Shown in pieces: positions 18,607-26,887 of a stretch of DNA of 64,000 nt (its first letter is position 1; every line of letters starts with the position of its first letter). Source of the stretch: DASUBN01 sp036263155 (GTDB taxonomy: Bacteria > Pseudomonadota > Gammaproteobacteria > Natronospirales > REEB76); assembly GCA_036263155.1 (NCBI GenBank), contig DATAHN010000130.1, positions 1 through 64,000 on the forward strand. The letters run 5' to 3'. A model generated the notes under the pieces. The model was not told the DNA's origin. It saw only the letters and a program-made list of their open reading frames with translations, and made no database searches. A program made the position numbers and the translations under genes.

Positions 18607-18719
18607 CGGCGCGGCGTTCCCCAAGGCAGCGTGGGCGCCGATTATGCCAGCGCGGTTACAGATCCACCGGGCGGCAGTCAGAAAGGTCAAACCGATTTAT
18701 AGGCCATAAATCTTATGTC

Positions 18720-18752
18720 CAAAAGAGGAAGGCGCCCGTCCGGACGCCTTCC
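18720..18752 (-). terminator. Rho-independent terminator after the DUF1761 gene
   Basis: Minus-strand stem GGAAGGCG / CGCCTTCC (arms at 18745-18752 and 18727-18734), loop of 10 nt, followed by TCTTTT. It closes the pmbA-to-DUF1761 gene run. Confidence 0.7.
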
Positions 18753-18771
18753 ATGGAGACCGTCGGCGGCT

Positions 18772-19191
18772 TTAGCGCCAAGCGGTGAGTATCAGGCCCA
18801 TCACCACCAGGTACACGAGTTGGTAGCCCGTATCCAGGAGGTAGGCCTTGAGCGGCTTGTCGGAGTACAGGTTAGCCGTGAGGCCCACGGTGGCGACGAA
18901 GCCGAGCCACAGGAGTCCGCCCAGCTTGATGCCGGCCGGGATCGCGCTGATGTGGGTGATGCGCAGCAGCACCGCGAACATGAGGGCCATCACCAGGTAG
19001 CAGGCGAAGGAGACAGCGTAGGCCTTGCCGCCCTGCTTGCGCATGGCCTCGATCTGGGCGGCGCTGTAGCCGTTGAAGGCCACCCACTGCTTGCCGAACA
19101 GGAATGGCGAGTACCACAGGGCGCCGAGGCCGAAGGTGGCGACCGCGGCGACCACCACGGCGAAGAAATTGACGTTCAGGTACTGCATCAT
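18772..19191 (-). CDS. DUF1761 family membrane protein
   Basis: 139 residues, four TM segments. N-terminal MQYLNVNFFAVVVAAVATFGLGALWYSPFLFG matches the DUF1761 family, in block form: NFFAV, GALWYSP-LFGK, then W--F-GY. Function unknown. AGAAGGGG lies before two adjacent ATGs (19191, 19188). Last gene of the pmbA run, followed by a terminator. Confidence 0.8.
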   Translation of the reverse strand: MMQYLNVNFFAVVVAAVATFGLGALWYSPFLFGKQWVAFNGYSAAQIEAMRKQGGKAYAVSFACYLVMALMFAVLLRITHISAIPAGIKLGGLLWLGFVATVGLTANLYSDKPLKAYLLDTGYQLVYLVVMGLILTAWR

Positions 19192-19226
19192 TCCCCTTCT
19201 CCCGGTTGACCGCTGGCGCGCGGCGC

Positions 19227-20264
19227 TTATTCGTCCTTATAGATTGCCACAAATTCCTTGCCGGCGGTGTCGATGTAGGCCCGGTACATACCCTCGGTGT
19301 TGAACGGCATGCGGATGTTGCCGTCCTTGTCCATGGCGATGGCACCGCCGCTGTCGGCACCGCCCAGCTCGACGAGGTCGTGCAGCACCAGCTGGTCCGC
19401 CGCCGCCTGCACGCTCATGCCCTTGAAGCGCATCAGGTCCGAGATGCCCTTGGCGAGACCGAGCCGGATGAAGTATTCGCCGGTGCCGGTGCCTGAGACG
19501 CCGCAGCTCCTGCCATCGGCGTAGGTGCCGGCGCCGATGATGGGTGAGTCCCCCACCCGGCCGTAGTACTTGTTGTTGAGCCCGCCGGTGGAGGTGCCGG
19601 CGGCGAGCTCGCCGCGCCTGTCCAGCGCCACCGCGCCCACGGTGCCGAAGCCGTGGGCCGTGGTGCCCGGGTACTGCTCGAGAGACGCGCGGCGGTCGTC
19701 CGCCTCCATCTTGAGGGCGCGCTGTAGCTCATCCCAGCGGCGCTGGGTGAAGAAGTAGCTGGCCGGCACCAGGGGCACGCCCTGGCTCCTGGCGAACTCC
19801 TCGGCGCCCTCGCCCATCAGCATCACATGGGGCGTCTTCTCCATCACCAGGCGGGCCAGGTCGATGGGGTTCTTGATGTGTTCGACGCCCGCCACCGCGC
19901 CAGCCTTGAGGGTGCTGCCGTCCATGAGGGCGGCGTCCAGCTCGTTCTTGCCGTTGTGGGCGAATACCGCGCCCTTGCCGGCGTTGAACAGGGGCGAATC
20001 CTCCATCACACGGATCGCGGCCTGCACCGCATCCAGGCTCCGGCCGCCCTGCTTCAGCACGGTATAGCCTGCCTCCAGCGCCTGCTTGAGGGCGGCGCGG
20101 TATTCGGCATCCATCTCCGGCGTCATGTCCTTGCGGGTGATGGTGCCGGCACCGCCGTGGATCACTATCGCGATGGGATGGTCCGGCACGGCAGGCTCGG
20201 CAGCCACGCTCAGGGCCGGTTGCAGGAGCAGGACGGCAAGCAGGATACGCAGGATGTGCGGCAT
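19227..20264 (-). CDS. iaaA: Isoaspartyl peptidase / type III L-asparaginase, exported
   Basis: 345-residue Ntn hydrolase that self-cleaves into two subunits and hydrolyses isoaspartyl dipeptides or asparagine. Seen: IHGGAGTI at 35-42, PLFNAGKGAV, and the cleavage/nucleophile site HGFGTVGAVALD with Thr208; GTGTGEYFIR downstream. An apparent Sec signal peptide (1-22, ending VAA) suggests periplasmic location, unlike cytoplasmic E. coli IaaA. GAGGGA precedes ATG 20264. 10 bp after the small membrane protein. Confidence 0.92.
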   Translation of the reverse strand: MPHILRILLAVLLLQPALSVAAEPAVPDHPIAIVIHGGAGTITRKDMTPEMDAEYRAALKQALEAGYTVLKQGGRSLDAVQAAIRVMEDSPLFNAGKGAVFAHNGKNELDAALMDGSTLKAGAVAGVEHIKNPIDLARLVMEKTPHVMLMGEGAEEFARSQGVPLVPASYFFTQRRWDELQRALKMEADDRRASLEQYPGTTAHGFGTVGAVALDRRGELAAGTSTGGLNNKYYGRVGDSPIIGAGTYADGRSCGVSGTGTGEYFIRLGLAKGISDLMRFKGMSVQAAADQLVLHDLVELGGADSGGAIAMDKDGNIRMPFNTEGMYRAYIDTAGKEFVAIYKDE

Positions 20265-20274
20265 GGTCGGTCCC

Positions 20275-20682
20275 TCATGGCTTGATGTCGGCGGCGGCCC
20301 GCTCTCGGGCCAGCGGATCCACCGCCCAGACGATGAACAGCAGCAGCAGTTCCAGCGGCACCATCCACAACAGGATGCTGGCGAGGGACGGCGCAGTGCC
20401 GCCCCCGGCCATCATGTCGCTGGCGTTGAAGGGGTTGATGTAGCCGATCGGCAGGCCGATCGTCACCATCAGGAGCAGCAGCGCGGCTGCGCGCCGCGCG
20501 AACAGGTTGCCCAGCAGCAGGCCCACGCCCAGCGCCGCCTCGATCAGTGTCTTGATGAACAGGAACACGGACCAGCCGTGGCCGAGCAGCATCGGCAGGA
20601 GATCCACGAGCGCGAGCACCAGGAACAACACCCCGCAGGCCTGGGTGATGCGGCGGCGCAGCACGGGCAGCGTGGGCATCAT
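20275..20682 (-). CDS. Small four-TM membrane protein of unknown function
   Basis: 135 residues with four hydrophobic segments (about 15-33, 40-60, 67-82, 105-122). A DoxX-like length and layout, but I do not recognise the family. Its ATG overlaps the pmbA TGA, so it is translated with pmbA; iaaA follows. Confidence 0.7.
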   Translation of the reverse strand: MMPTLPVLRRRITQACGVLFLVLALVDLLPMLLGHGWSVFLFIKTLIEAALGVGLLLGNLFARRAAALLLLMVTIGLPIGYINPFNASDMMAGGGTAPSLASILLWMVPLELLLLFIVWAVDPLARERAAADIKP

Positions 20683-22034
20683 TCCCCAGCGATGGTCATT
20701 TCCGCCACCAGGATGGAGCCGGTGCGGATGCCGCCGCGCAGGTCCACATCTTTGCCGATGGCGGCGATGCCAAGGAAGATATCCTTGAGGTTGCCGGCGA
20801 TGGTGACCTCCTCCACCGGATAGACGGGCACGCCGCCCTCCACCCAGAAGCCGGAGGCACCGCGGGAGTAATCGCCGGTCACACCGTTCACGCCCTGGCC
20901 CAGGAGTTCGGTGACCACCAGACCCGTGCCCATCTCCTTCAAGAGGCCCGCGTAGTCCAGCGGGCCCGGCGCCACGATGAGGTTGCGCACGCCGCCGGCG
21001 TGGCCGGTGGTGGTGCGCTTGAGCTTGCGGGCCGCATAGCTGTCCAGGAGGTAGGTGGTGGCGACGCCCCTGTCCACGATCTCCTTGTCGGTGGTGGCGA
21101 CGCCTTCCGAGTCGAACGCGGCGCTGGCGAGCGCGCCCTTGATGCGCGGCCGCTCCGAGAGCTGCACGAACCCGGGGAACACCTGGGTGCCCTCCCGGTC
21201 GAGCAGGAACGAGGAGCGGCGGTACTGGGCACCGCCGCGCATGGCGGCGAGGAAGTGGCCGATGAGGCCCCGTGCCAGCTCCGGCACGTACAGTACCGGT
21301 GCCTTACGGGTGCTGATGCGCCGCGCGCCCAAGCGCGCCACCGTGCGCTCCGCTGCGCGGCGGCCCACCGCCTCGGCGGACTCCAGGTCCTTCACGTCGC
21401 GCGCCATGGTGTACCAGTAGTCGCGCTGCATGCTGTCGCCGGCCTTGCCTATCACCGAGCAGGTGAGACTGTGGCTGGTGCTGGGATAACCGCCGCTGAA
21501 GCCGTGGCTGTTGGCGTATACGCGCAGGCCGCGGTGGCTGGTGACCGTGGCGCCCTCGGAATTCTCGATGCGCGGGTCGTAAGCGCGGGCCGCCTCCTCG
21601 CAGCGGGTCGCCATGTCGATGACCGCGTCCGGCGCCGGGTCCCAGGGATGGTCGAGGTCCAGGTCCGGCAAGTCCCGCGCCATGAGCGCGGCGTCGGCGA
21701 GGCCGGCACAGTCATCCTCAGCCGTATAGCGGGCGATACTGCAGGCGGCGCGTACGGTCTCGCGCAGCGCCTCGGGTCCGAGGTCGCCGGTGCTGGCCGA
21801 GCCCTTGCGGGTGCCGAAATAGACGGTGAGCCCCAAGCCGCGGTCGCGCTGGTGCTCCACGGTCTCCACCTCGCCGAGGCGCACCGTGAGGTTCAGCCCC
21901 GATTCCACGCTCACGCCCGCCTCCACCTGGCTGGCGCCCTGGGCGCGGGCCTCCCGCAGCACGTCCTCCAGCATCTGCTGCAAGCCGGCCTGGTTCAGCT
22001 CCGGTGTATCATTGGCATCCGCCCGCACCGCCAC
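20679..22034 (-). CDS. pmbA: Metalloprotease subunit PmbA/TldE
   Basis: 451 residues. TldD/PmbA form a heterodimer that degrades unfolded peptides and matures some RiPPs (microcin B17, CcdA turnover in E. coli). Seen: GLGLTVYFGTRKGSASTGD, YGCA-type central blocks, KRTTTGHAGGVRNLIV, GVNGVTGDYSRGASGFWVEGG (in short blocks), and the absence of an HExxH, as expected for the E subunit. Divergent from darP, as in E. coli. The partner tldD lies only 2.2 kb away. Confidence 0.95.
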   Translation of the reverse strand: MAVRADANDTPELNQAGLQQMLEDVLREARAQGASQVEAGVSVESGLNLTVRLGEVETVEHQRDRGLGLTVYFGTRKGSASTGDLGPEALRETVRAACSIARYTAEDDCAGLADAALMARDLPDLDLDHPWDPAPDAVIDMATRCEEAARAYDPRIENSEGATVTSHRGLRVYANSHGFSGGYPSTSHSLTCSVIGKAGDSMQRDYWYTMARDVKDLESAEAVGRRAAERTVARLGARRISTRKAPVLYVPELARGLIGHFLAAMRGGAQYRRSSFLLDREGTQVFPGFVQLSERPRIKGALASAAFDSEGVATTDKEIVDRGVATTYLLDSYAARKLKRTTTGHAGGVRNLIVAPGPLDYAGLLKEMGTGLVVTELLGQGVNGVTGDYSRGASGFWVEGGVPVYPVEEVTIAGNLKDIFLGIAAIGKDVDLRGGIRTGSILVAEMTIAGE

Positions 22035-22073
22035 TCCTTAAACGATCCGGACCGCCCGGACGGCCATTCTACT

Positions 22074-22583
22074 ATGCAAGACCACGACGACAGCGACGAA
22101 TACCTGGTCGAACGTCCCAACAAGTCGCAGCTCAAGCGCGAGATGCAGGAGCTGCAGGACCTGGGCGTGGAATTGGTCAAATTGCCCGCCGAGAAGCTCG
22201 CGGAGCTGGACCTGCCGGAGAAGCTCGTGGACGCCATCGAGCTCGCGCGCCGCATCACCAGCCACGGCGCCCAGAAGCGCCAGCGCCAGTACATCGGCGG
22301 CCTGCTGGCCAAGCTGGACGATGTGAAGCCCATCCGCGACCTGCTGGAGAGGCAGCAGGGCGCGGACAAGGTGTCCAAGGCCCGCTTCCAGGAGAACGAG
22401 CGCTGGCGCGAGCGGCTCATCAACGAGGGCGACGGGGCCCTGGCGGAGTTCCTGGAGCGCCACCCGGAGGCGGACCGCCAGCACCTGCGCCGGCTGGTGC
22501 GCGAGGCGGCCCAGGAGGCCGCCGCCGGCCGGCCGCCGCGCCATGCGCGGGAGCTGTTCCGCTACCTGCAGACCCTCGCCTGA
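22074..22583 (+). CDS. darP: Ribosome-associated protein DarP (YjgA, DUF615)
   Basis: 169 residues, almost all helical and highly charged. Seen: SKSQLKREM-type start (here NKSQLKREMQELQDLG), ITSHGAQKRQRQYIGGLL and RHARELFRYLQ, all DUF615 hallmarks. It assists late assembly of the 50S subunit. ATG at 22074, in a 39-bp divergent gap with pmbA, the same neighbour as in E. coli. Confidence 0.93.
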   Translation: MQDHDDSDEYLVERPNKSQLKREMQELQDLGVELVKLPAEKLAELDLPEKLVDAIELARRITSHGAQKRQRQYIGGLLAKLDDVKPIRDLLERQQGADKVSKARFQENERWRERLINEGDGALAEFLERHPEADRQHLRRLVREAAQEAAAGRPPRHARELFRYLQTLA

Positions 22584-22620
22584 GGTCCACCGACGGGTTT
22601 ATGCCACGGCGGCATGCGGG

Positions 22621-22626
22621 TAAAAT
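22621..22626 (+). promoter_or_regulatory. Candidate -10 element for a leaderless purE transcript
   Basis: TAAAAT ends 6 bp before the purE ATG at 22633, so the expected transcript start is at the ATG. There is no ribosome-binding site upstream. The -35 position (22598-22603, TTTATG) is weak. Confidence 0.4.
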
Positions 22627-22632
22627 ACGTAG

Positions 22633-23145
22633 ATGGGGACATCCAAAAAAGCCGCGAAGCCATTGGTCGGCGTGATCATGGGCTCCAAGTCCGACTGGGA
22701 GACGCTCGAGCACGCGGCCAACTGCCTGGACCTGCTCGGGATCCCGTTCGAGACCCGGGTGGTCTCGGCGCACCGCACCCCTGACCTGCTCTTCAAGTAC
22801 GCCGCCTCTGCCGAGCGGCGCGGCATCAAGGTCATCATCGCCGGCGCCGGCGGCGCGGCGCACCTGCCGGGCATGACTGCCGCCAAGACCTCACTACCGG
22901 TACTCGGCGTGCCGGTGGAGAGCAAGACGCTGCAGGGCATCGACTCCCTGCTCTCCATCGCGCAGATGCCCGCAGGCATCCCGGTGGGGACGCTGGCCAT
23001 CGGCAAGGCCGGCGCCAGCAACGCAGCGCTGCTCGCCGCTGCGATCCTCGCCACCCATTCAGCCCCCATCAAGAAGCGCCTGGAGAAGTTCCGCCGCGAG
23101 CAGACCCGCAAGGTGCTCGCGCACCCGGATCCCTCCCGCAAGTAA
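22633..23145 (+). CDS. purE: N5-carboxyaminoimidazole ribonucleotide mutase PurE
   Basis: 170 residues; class I PurE, moving the carboxyl of N5-CAIR to CAIR in purine synthesis. Seen: VGVIMGSKSDWETL, VVSAHRTPDLL with the catalytic His, and AGAGGAAHLPGM. The start is fixed by the lack of other in-frame ATGs. It precedes purK by 6 bp. Confidence 0.96.
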   Translation: MGTSKKAAKPLVGVIMGSKSDWETLEHAANCLDLLGIPFETRVVSAHRTPDLLFKYAASAERRGIKVIIAGAGGAAHLPGMTAAKTSLPVLGVPVESKTLQGIDSLLSIAQMPAGIPVGTLAIGKAGASNAALLAAAILATHSAPIKKRLEKFRREQTRKVLAHPDPSRK

Positions 23146-23151
23146 TCCGCC

Positions 23152-24249
23152 ATGGCCACCGGCATCAAAACTATCGGCGTGGTAGGCGCAGGCCAATTGG
23201 GGCGCATGCTCGCCCTCGCGGGCTACCGCCTGGGCTTGAAGTTCCTGTTCCTGGACAAGAGCGCTGACGCGCCCGGCGGGCAGATCGGCGACATCATCCT
23301 GGGCGAGTTCAGCGATCCCGCCAAGGTAGCGGAGCTCGCCTCCAGGGTGGACCTCCTCACCTACGACGTGGAGAACGTGCCGGTGGAGGCGCTGGCGCGC
23401 ATCCCCGCGGGCAAGCCCTTCCTGCCGCCCAAGGCGGCGCTCGCCGCGGGCCAGGACCGCCTGAGCGAGAAGACGCTCTTCAACGAGCTCAAGATCCCCA
23501 CCACGAAGTTCCGCGCGGTGGAGTCCATGGCAGACATGGAGGAAGCCATCCACGCCATCGGCTACCCGGCGGTGCTCAAGACCCGCAAGCTTGGCTACGA
23601 CGGCCGCGGCCAGCGGGTGATCCGCAGCCCCGCCGAGCTCGGCTCCGCGTTCAACGCCCTGTGCGGCGTGCCGCTGATCCTGGAGGAGTTCATCCCCTTC
23701 GAGCGGGAGGTGTCCCTGATCGGCGTGCGCAACACCAAGGGCGAGACCGCATTCTACCCGCTCGCCGAGAACACCCACCGCGAAGGCATCCTGCGCCTCT
23801 CGGTCGCGCCGTACCCTGACAGGAAGCTGCAGGTCCAGGCCCAGAAGCACATGAAGAAGCTGCTGGAGAAGTTCGACTACGCCGGCGTGCTCACCATCGA
23901 GTTCTTCGTGAGGAAGGGCAAGCTCATCGCCAACGAGACCGCGCCCAGGGTGCACAACTCGGGCCACTGGACCATCGAGGGTGCAGTCACCGGCCAGTTC
24001 GAGAACCACATGCGCGCGATCCTGGGATTGCCCCTCGGCGAGACCTGGGCCATCGGCTACTCCGCCATGATCAACTTCATCGGCACCATGCCGACCCGCG
24101 AGGAAGTGCTGTCCATCCCCGGCGCCCATTATCACGACTACGGCAAGGAACCGCGCCCGGGCCGCAAGCTCGGCCACGCCACGTTGGTGTGCAAGACGCG
24201 GAAAGAACTGCTGGCTAGACTGAAGAAGTTCCCGGGATTGGACCGCTGA
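23152..24249 (+). CDS. purK: N5-carboxyaminoimidazole ribonucleotide synthase PurK
   Basis: 365-residue ATP-grasp enzyme making N5-CAIR from AIR, bicarbonate and ATP for PurE. Seen: GVVGAGQLGRMLALAG, VLKTRKLGYDGRGQ, ILEEFIPFEREVS, and NETAPRVHNSGHWTIEG in the catalytic half. It ends exactly where the convergent tldD ends (24249/24250), with no room for a terminator. Confidence 0.96.
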   Translation: MATGIKTIGVVGAGQLGRMLALAGYRLGLKFLFLDKSADAPGGQIGDIILGEFSDPAKVAELASRVDLLTYDVENVPVEALARIPAGKPFLPPKAALAAGQDRLSEKTLFNELKIPTTKFRAVESMADMEEAIHAIGYPAVLKTRKLGYDGRGQRVIRSPAELGSAFNALCGVPLILEEFIPFEREVSLIGVRNTKGETAFYPLAENTHREGILRLSVAPYPDRKLQVQAQKHMKKLLEKFDYAGVLTIEFFVRKGKLIANETAPRVHNSGHWTIEGAVTGQFENHMRAILGLPLGETWAIGYSAMINFIGTMPTREEVLSIPGAHYHDYGKEPRPGRKLGHATLVCKTRKELLARLKKFPGLDR

Positions 24250-25689
24250 TCAACCGGTCCCGCCGACCGTAATTCCATCTATCCTCAACGTCGGCTGTCC
24301 GACCCCCACCGGCACGCTCTGGCCTTCCTTGCCGCAGGTGCCCACACCTTCATCGAGTTTCAGGTCGTTGCCCACCATGCTCACGCGGGTGAGTGCGTCC
24401 GCGCCGTTGCCGATGAGCGTGGCGCCCCGCACCGGCCGGCCGACCTTGCCGTCCTCGATGAGGTAGGCCTCGCTCATGGAGAACACGAACTTGCCGCTGG
24501 TGATGTCCACCTGGCCGCCGCCGAAGTTCACCGCGTAGATGCCCTTCTTGACGGACCTGATGACCTCCTGCGGGTCGTGGGGGCCGGGCAGCATGTAGGT
24601 GTTGGTCATGCGCGGCATGGGCAGGTGCGCGAAGGACTCGCGCCGGCCGTTGCCGGTGGGAGCGACGCCCATGAGCCTGGCGTTCAGCTTGTCCTGCATG
24701 TATCCCTTCAATATCCCTTTCTCTATCAGCGTGGTGCACTGGGTCGGCGTGCCTTCATCATCCACATTCAAAGAGCCTCTGCGGTCCTTGAGGGTGCCGT
24801 CGTCCACCACCGTGCAGAGCTCGTTCGCCACCTTCTGGCCCAGCTTGCCCGAGAACGCGGAGGTGCCCTTGCGGTTGAAGTCGCCCTCGAGGCCATGACC
24901 GATGGCCTCGTGCAGGAGGATGCCGGGCCAACCGGGACCCAGCACCACGGTCATGGTGCCGGCCGGGGCCGGCACCGCCTCCAGGTTCACGAGCGCCTGG
25001 CGCACCGCCTCCTTGGCGAGATGGCTTGCGAAGTCCCCTTCCAGGAACCGGCCGTAGTCGAAGCGGCCGCCGCCGCCGGCATAACCCTGCTCGCGGCGCC
25101 CGTCCTGCTCGACGATCACGCTCACGTTGAAACGCACCAGCGGCCGCACGTCCGCCGCCAGGGTGCCGTCGCTGGCCGCCACCAGCACTGTGTCGTGCAC
25201 GCCGGCGAGGCTCACCATCACCTGCTTCACGCGCGGATCAAGGCGCCGCGCTTCGGCGTCGATGCGCTCCAAGAGCTTCACCTTGTCCGCGTCCGCCAGG
25301 GTCGGGATGGGATCCAAGGGCTTGTACAGGCGCTGCGGCGCGTTAGGCACCCAGGCTTTGAGGCCGTTCTGCCCGCCCTGGCGCGCGATGGCGCGGGCCA
25401 TGTCGGAGGCGCGGGTGAGCGCGGGCAAGAGGATCTCGTCGGAGTAGGCGAAGCCGGTCTTCTCGCCGGAGAGCGCTCGCACGCCCACGCCCTGCTCGAT
25501 GCTGTGGCTGCCCTCCTTCACGATGCCGTCCTCCAGGGACCAGGACTCGTGGCGCGAGAGTTGGAAGTAAAGGTCCGCACTGTCCACCTTGTGGGCCAGG
25601 AGCCGGTCCAGCACCTTCGCCACCTTGCCCTCGTCGAGGCCGGTGGGTTCGAGGAGACTCCGTTCTGCGATCTTCAGCGCGTTTTCCAT
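24250..25689 (-). CDS. tldD: Metalloprotease subunit TldD
   Basis: 479 residues. Catalytic partner of PmbA: zinc site HEAIGHGLEGD (His260, His264). Also seen: GVGVRALSGEKTGFAYSD and NARLMGVAPTGNGRRE, GVGTCGKEGQSVPVGVGQP. The start at 25689 gives the usual N-terminus; upstream extension overlaps the next gene. It ends the rng-yhdP-nitrilase-tldD series, the order found in E. coli. Confidence 0.96.
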   Translation of the reverse strand: MENALKIAERSLLEPTGLDEGKVAKVLDRLLAHKVDSADLYFQLSRHESWSLEDGIVKEGSHSIEQGVGVRALSGEKTGFAYSDEILLPALTRASDMARAIARQGGQNGLKAWVPNAPQRLYKPLDPIPTLADADKVKLLERIDAEARRLDPRVKQVMVSLAGVHDTVLVAASDGTLAADVRPLVRFNVSVIVEQDGRREQGYAGGGGRFDYGRFLEGDFASHLAKEAVRQALVNLEAVPAPAGTMTVVLGPGWPGILLHEAIGHGLEGDFNRKGTSAFSGKLGQKVANELCTVVDDGTLKDRRGSLNVDDEGTPTQCTTLIEKGILKGYMQDKLNARLMGVAPTGNGRRESFAHLPMPRMTNTYMLPGPHDPQEVIRSVKKGIYAVNFGGGQVDITSGKFVFSMSEAYLIEDGKVGRPVRGATLIGNGADALTRVSMVGNDLKLDEGVGTCGKEGQSVPVGVGQPTLRIDGITVGGTG

Positions 25690-25748
25690 GAGGTGCTTAC
25701 CGGTGAATGTGCTGGGCGTGACATGAATCTGGGGTCGAAGCGTCCATC

Positions 25749-26555
25749 TTACAACCTGCGGTGGGCCAGGGCAGGGAAGCGGGCGCGCAGCCGCTGCTGC
25801 TGTGCCGGGTCGAACGCGGCGGTGACGATGCCGGGCTCCGCGTCGCGCCGCTCCGCCAGCACCTCGCCCCAGGCGTCCACCACCATGCTGCGGCCCCAGG
25901 TGTCGCGCCCGTTGGCGTGGTGCCCGCCCTGGGCCGCGGCCACCAGGCAGCTCAGGTTCTCCACCGCGCGCGCCCGCACCAACATCTCCCAGTGGCGCTC
26001 GCCGGTAGTGCGGGTGAAGGCCGAGGGCACGGCGAACAGGTCCGCCTCCTGAGCCGCCAGCGCACGGAACAGCTCCGGGAAGCGCAGGTCGTAGCACACC
26101 GCGAGGCCGAGCCGGCCGAAAGGCGTGAGCACGGTGACAGGCTTCCCGCCCGCCTCGGTGCGGGCCGACTCGTGGTAGCTCTCGGCGCCGCCCACCTGCA
26201 CGTCGAACATGTGGATCTTGTCGTAGTGCGCCACGCGCCGGCCGGCGGCGTTGTACACCGGGCAGCGGGCGAACACCTTCTCGCGGGAGAACAGCACCGG
26301 CACGGTGCCGCCCACGATCCACACCTTGAGTGTCTGGGCCTTCTCCGCCAGGAAGTCCTGGATGCGACCGCTGCCGTCCACCTCGCCGGCCGCGACGCGC
26401 TCTGCATCGTCCCGCGCCATGAGCGCGAAGTTCTCCGGCAGCACGATGAGTCCGGCGCCCTGGGCGGCGGCCTTGGCCATGAGCTTGCCCGCCTCACGGA
26501 GGTTCACGGTCACGTCGGTGCCGGAGGTCATCTGCACCGCGGCGAGCTTGTGCAT
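25749..26555 (-). CDS. Carbon-nitrogen hydrolase (nitrilase superfamily, Nit2-like amidase)
   Basis: 268 residues with the full catalytic triad: Glu41 (LPENFAL), Lys113 (YDKIHMFDV) and Cys154 (LAVCYDLRFPE). The IHMFDV and RFPELFR blocks point to the Nit/omega-amidase branch, which hydrolyses deaminated glutathione or omega-amides. Position between yhdP and tldD is common in this class of bacteria. ATG at 26555 overlaps the upstream stop (ATGA). Confidence 0.88.
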   Translation of the reverse strand: MHKLAAVQMTSGTDVTVNLREAGKLMAKAAAQGAGLIVLPENFALMARDDAERVAAGEVDGSGRIQDFLAEKAQTLKVWIVGGTVPVLFSREKVFARCPVYNAAGRRVAHYDKIHMFDVQVGGAESYHESARTEAGGKPVTVLTPFGRLGLAVCYDLRFPELFRALAAQEADLFAVPSAFTRTTGERHWEMLVRARAVENLSCLVAAAQGGHHANGRDTWGRSMVVDAWGEVLAERRDAEPGIVTAAFDPAQQQRLRARFPALAHRRL

Positions 26556-26887
26556 CAGTGCTCCACCCTGAGCGCCACCGCGTCGTCCGGCTGGTCGGCG
26601 CTGGCGCGCTTGCCGATGTGGTCTGCCGGCACGCCCAAGGCCACCAGCCAGTCCTGGAGCTCGTCGGCCCACAGGTTGCCGGTGTCGCTGGCGGCGTGCT
26701 GGATCACGATGTGCGCCTCCCGGTCACCTAACCAGTCCGCCACCGCCTCGCGCACGGGGTCCAGGCGCACCAGCGCCGCGCCGCTGCGCTGCAGGGCCCA
26801 CTGGTCGGCGCTGACGGTGAACACGTCTGCATCGGCGCAGGCGGCCTGCGCGGCCAGGCAGAGGATGAAAGCGAGGAGAGATCTCAT
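26555..26887 (-). CDS. Small exported protein of unknown function
   Basis: 110 residues: signal peptide about 1-18 (MRSLLAFILCLAAQAACA), then a mature domain of about 90 residues with a pattern (VREAVADWLG, HAASDTGNLWADELQDWLVALGV, in blocks) reminiscent of an OmpA-C/TadE-like alpha-beta fold but not identified. ATG overlaps the yhdP stop; its own stop overlaps the amidase start, so it is embedded in the operon. Confidence 0.65.
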   Translation of the reverse strand: MRSLLAFILCLAAQAACADADVFTVSADQWALQRSGAALVRLDPVREAVADWLGDREAHIVIQHAASDTGNLWADELQDWLVALGVPADHIGKRASADQPDDAVALRVEH

